A stretch of 64,000 bases of DNA, taken from contig JACKLK010000011.1 of the NCBI GenBank assembly GCA_024236015.1, positions 92,342 to 156,341 on the forward strand, in the 5' to 3' direction. The notes beneath the pieces are model-generated. The model was not told where the DNA came from, did not search any database, and saw nothing but the letters and a program-made list of their open reading frames with translations. This DNA comes from Rhodoferax sp. GTDB taxonomy: Bacteria > Pseudomonadota > Gammaproteobacteria > Burkholderiales > Burkholderiaceae_C. The stretch's first letter is position 1, and every line of letters begins with the position of its first letter. The position numbers were made by a program, and so were the translations under genes. This document shows positions 63,752 through 64,000 of this stretch, in pieces.

Positions 63752-64000
63752 ATGTCTGCCGATCCCAAAACCGTCATTACCTGGGTGCTCGTCCTGGTGG
63801 TGCCGTTTGCCGCAACCGCCATCCTCGCGGGCTTCCTGACGCGAATTCCATACGACGTGCAGTTGCAGATCGTTCAGGACCACTTTGCGGCCATCGTCGG
63901 TCTTCCGGTGGCCGCCATCTTCTCAGCCTTCCTGGTCGTCGTGTTGCAGCAGACGTCCGGCCCGGTCCGGTTCGAAGGGCTGGGTTTCAAATTCGAAGGC
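63752..64000 (+). CDS. membrane protein, partial at right edge
   Basis: The frame is open from the ATG at 63752 to the window end, 83 codons. Two hydrophobic segments (VITWVLVLVVPFAATAILAG and FAAIVGLPVAAIFSAFLVVV) with a short loop (TRIPYDVQLQIVQ) suggest the N-terminus of an integral membrane protein. Family and function cannot be judged from this fragment. Confidence 0.65.
   Translation, partial: MSADPKTVITWVLVLVVPFAATAILAGFLTRIPYDVQLQIVQDHFAAIVGLPVAAIFSAFLVVVLQQTSGPVRFEGLGFKFEG

Overview
The window is GC-rich chromosomal DNA with densely packed genes and short gaps. It most likely comes from a Burkholderiales betaproteobacterium, with an Alcaligenaceae/Bordetella-like member as a weak guess. 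The reasons are a Bug-type solute receptor, the fusion of OHCU decarboxylase with allantoate amidohydrolase, a PuuD membrane urate oxidase, a MaeB malic enzyme carrying a phosphotransacetylase-like tail, and an ExoIII-like/ClsB/YbhN operon. I see no rRNA, tRNA, insertion sequence, prophage or CRISPR array. No gene-free stretch exceeds about 300 bases.

Layout. Positions 1-6930 hold a DUF808 protein (cut by the left edge), a TPMT-like methyltransferase, malic enzyme, a coniferyl-aldehyde-type dehydrogenase and a wax ester synthase/DGAT with a long basic tail. Positions 6994-37123 form a purine-catabolism island, described below. Positions 37222-45900 are mostly housekeeping: dCTP deaminase, pyrrolidone carboxypeptidase, a YpfJ-type metallopeptidase, a RhlE helicase, ApaH, a CNNM/CorC-type transporter, a YdcF-family protein and a phosphofructokinase with the pyrophosphate-type signature. 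Positions 46173-51589 form an envelope block: an EEP-family enzyme, ClsB, a YbhN-like protein, a MscS channel and a DUF2254 protein. Positions 51579-64000 contain an M81/MlrC hydrolase, two SDR enzymes, small membrane and periplasmic proteins, a periplasmic MsrB, a poly-gamma-glutamate hydrolase-like protein, groES-groEL, and two end genes I do not recognise.

The purine island reads as an almost complete aerobic route. An ABC nucleoside/nucleobase importer (28713-33412) with a second BMP-type receptor (34643-35749) brings substrates in. Adenine deaminase, guanine deaminase and an 8-oxoguanine deaminase-like enzyme feed xanthine dehydrogenase (xdhA, xdhB, with the maturation factor xdhC). PuuD oxidises urate, HiuH and the UraD half of the fusion protein deliver S-allantoin, PuuE opens the ring, and the AllC half hydrolyses allantoate. 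A glycerate 2-kinase in the island fits recovery of glyoxylate carbon. Ureidoglycolate lyase, ureidoglycine aminohydrolase and urease are not in the window.

Regulation. A GntR/FCD regulator heads the leftward operon gntR-puuE-uraD/allC-M20-bug-bmp. Near-identical dyads centred on TGTATACA lie at the gntR/hiuH divergent promoter and again upstream of puuD, so one regulator probably controls both arms. A LysR regulator is divergent from xdhAB and precedes the importer genes. A Crp/Fnr-type regulator with an FNR-like recognition helix has an FNR-like box just upstream of its own gene.
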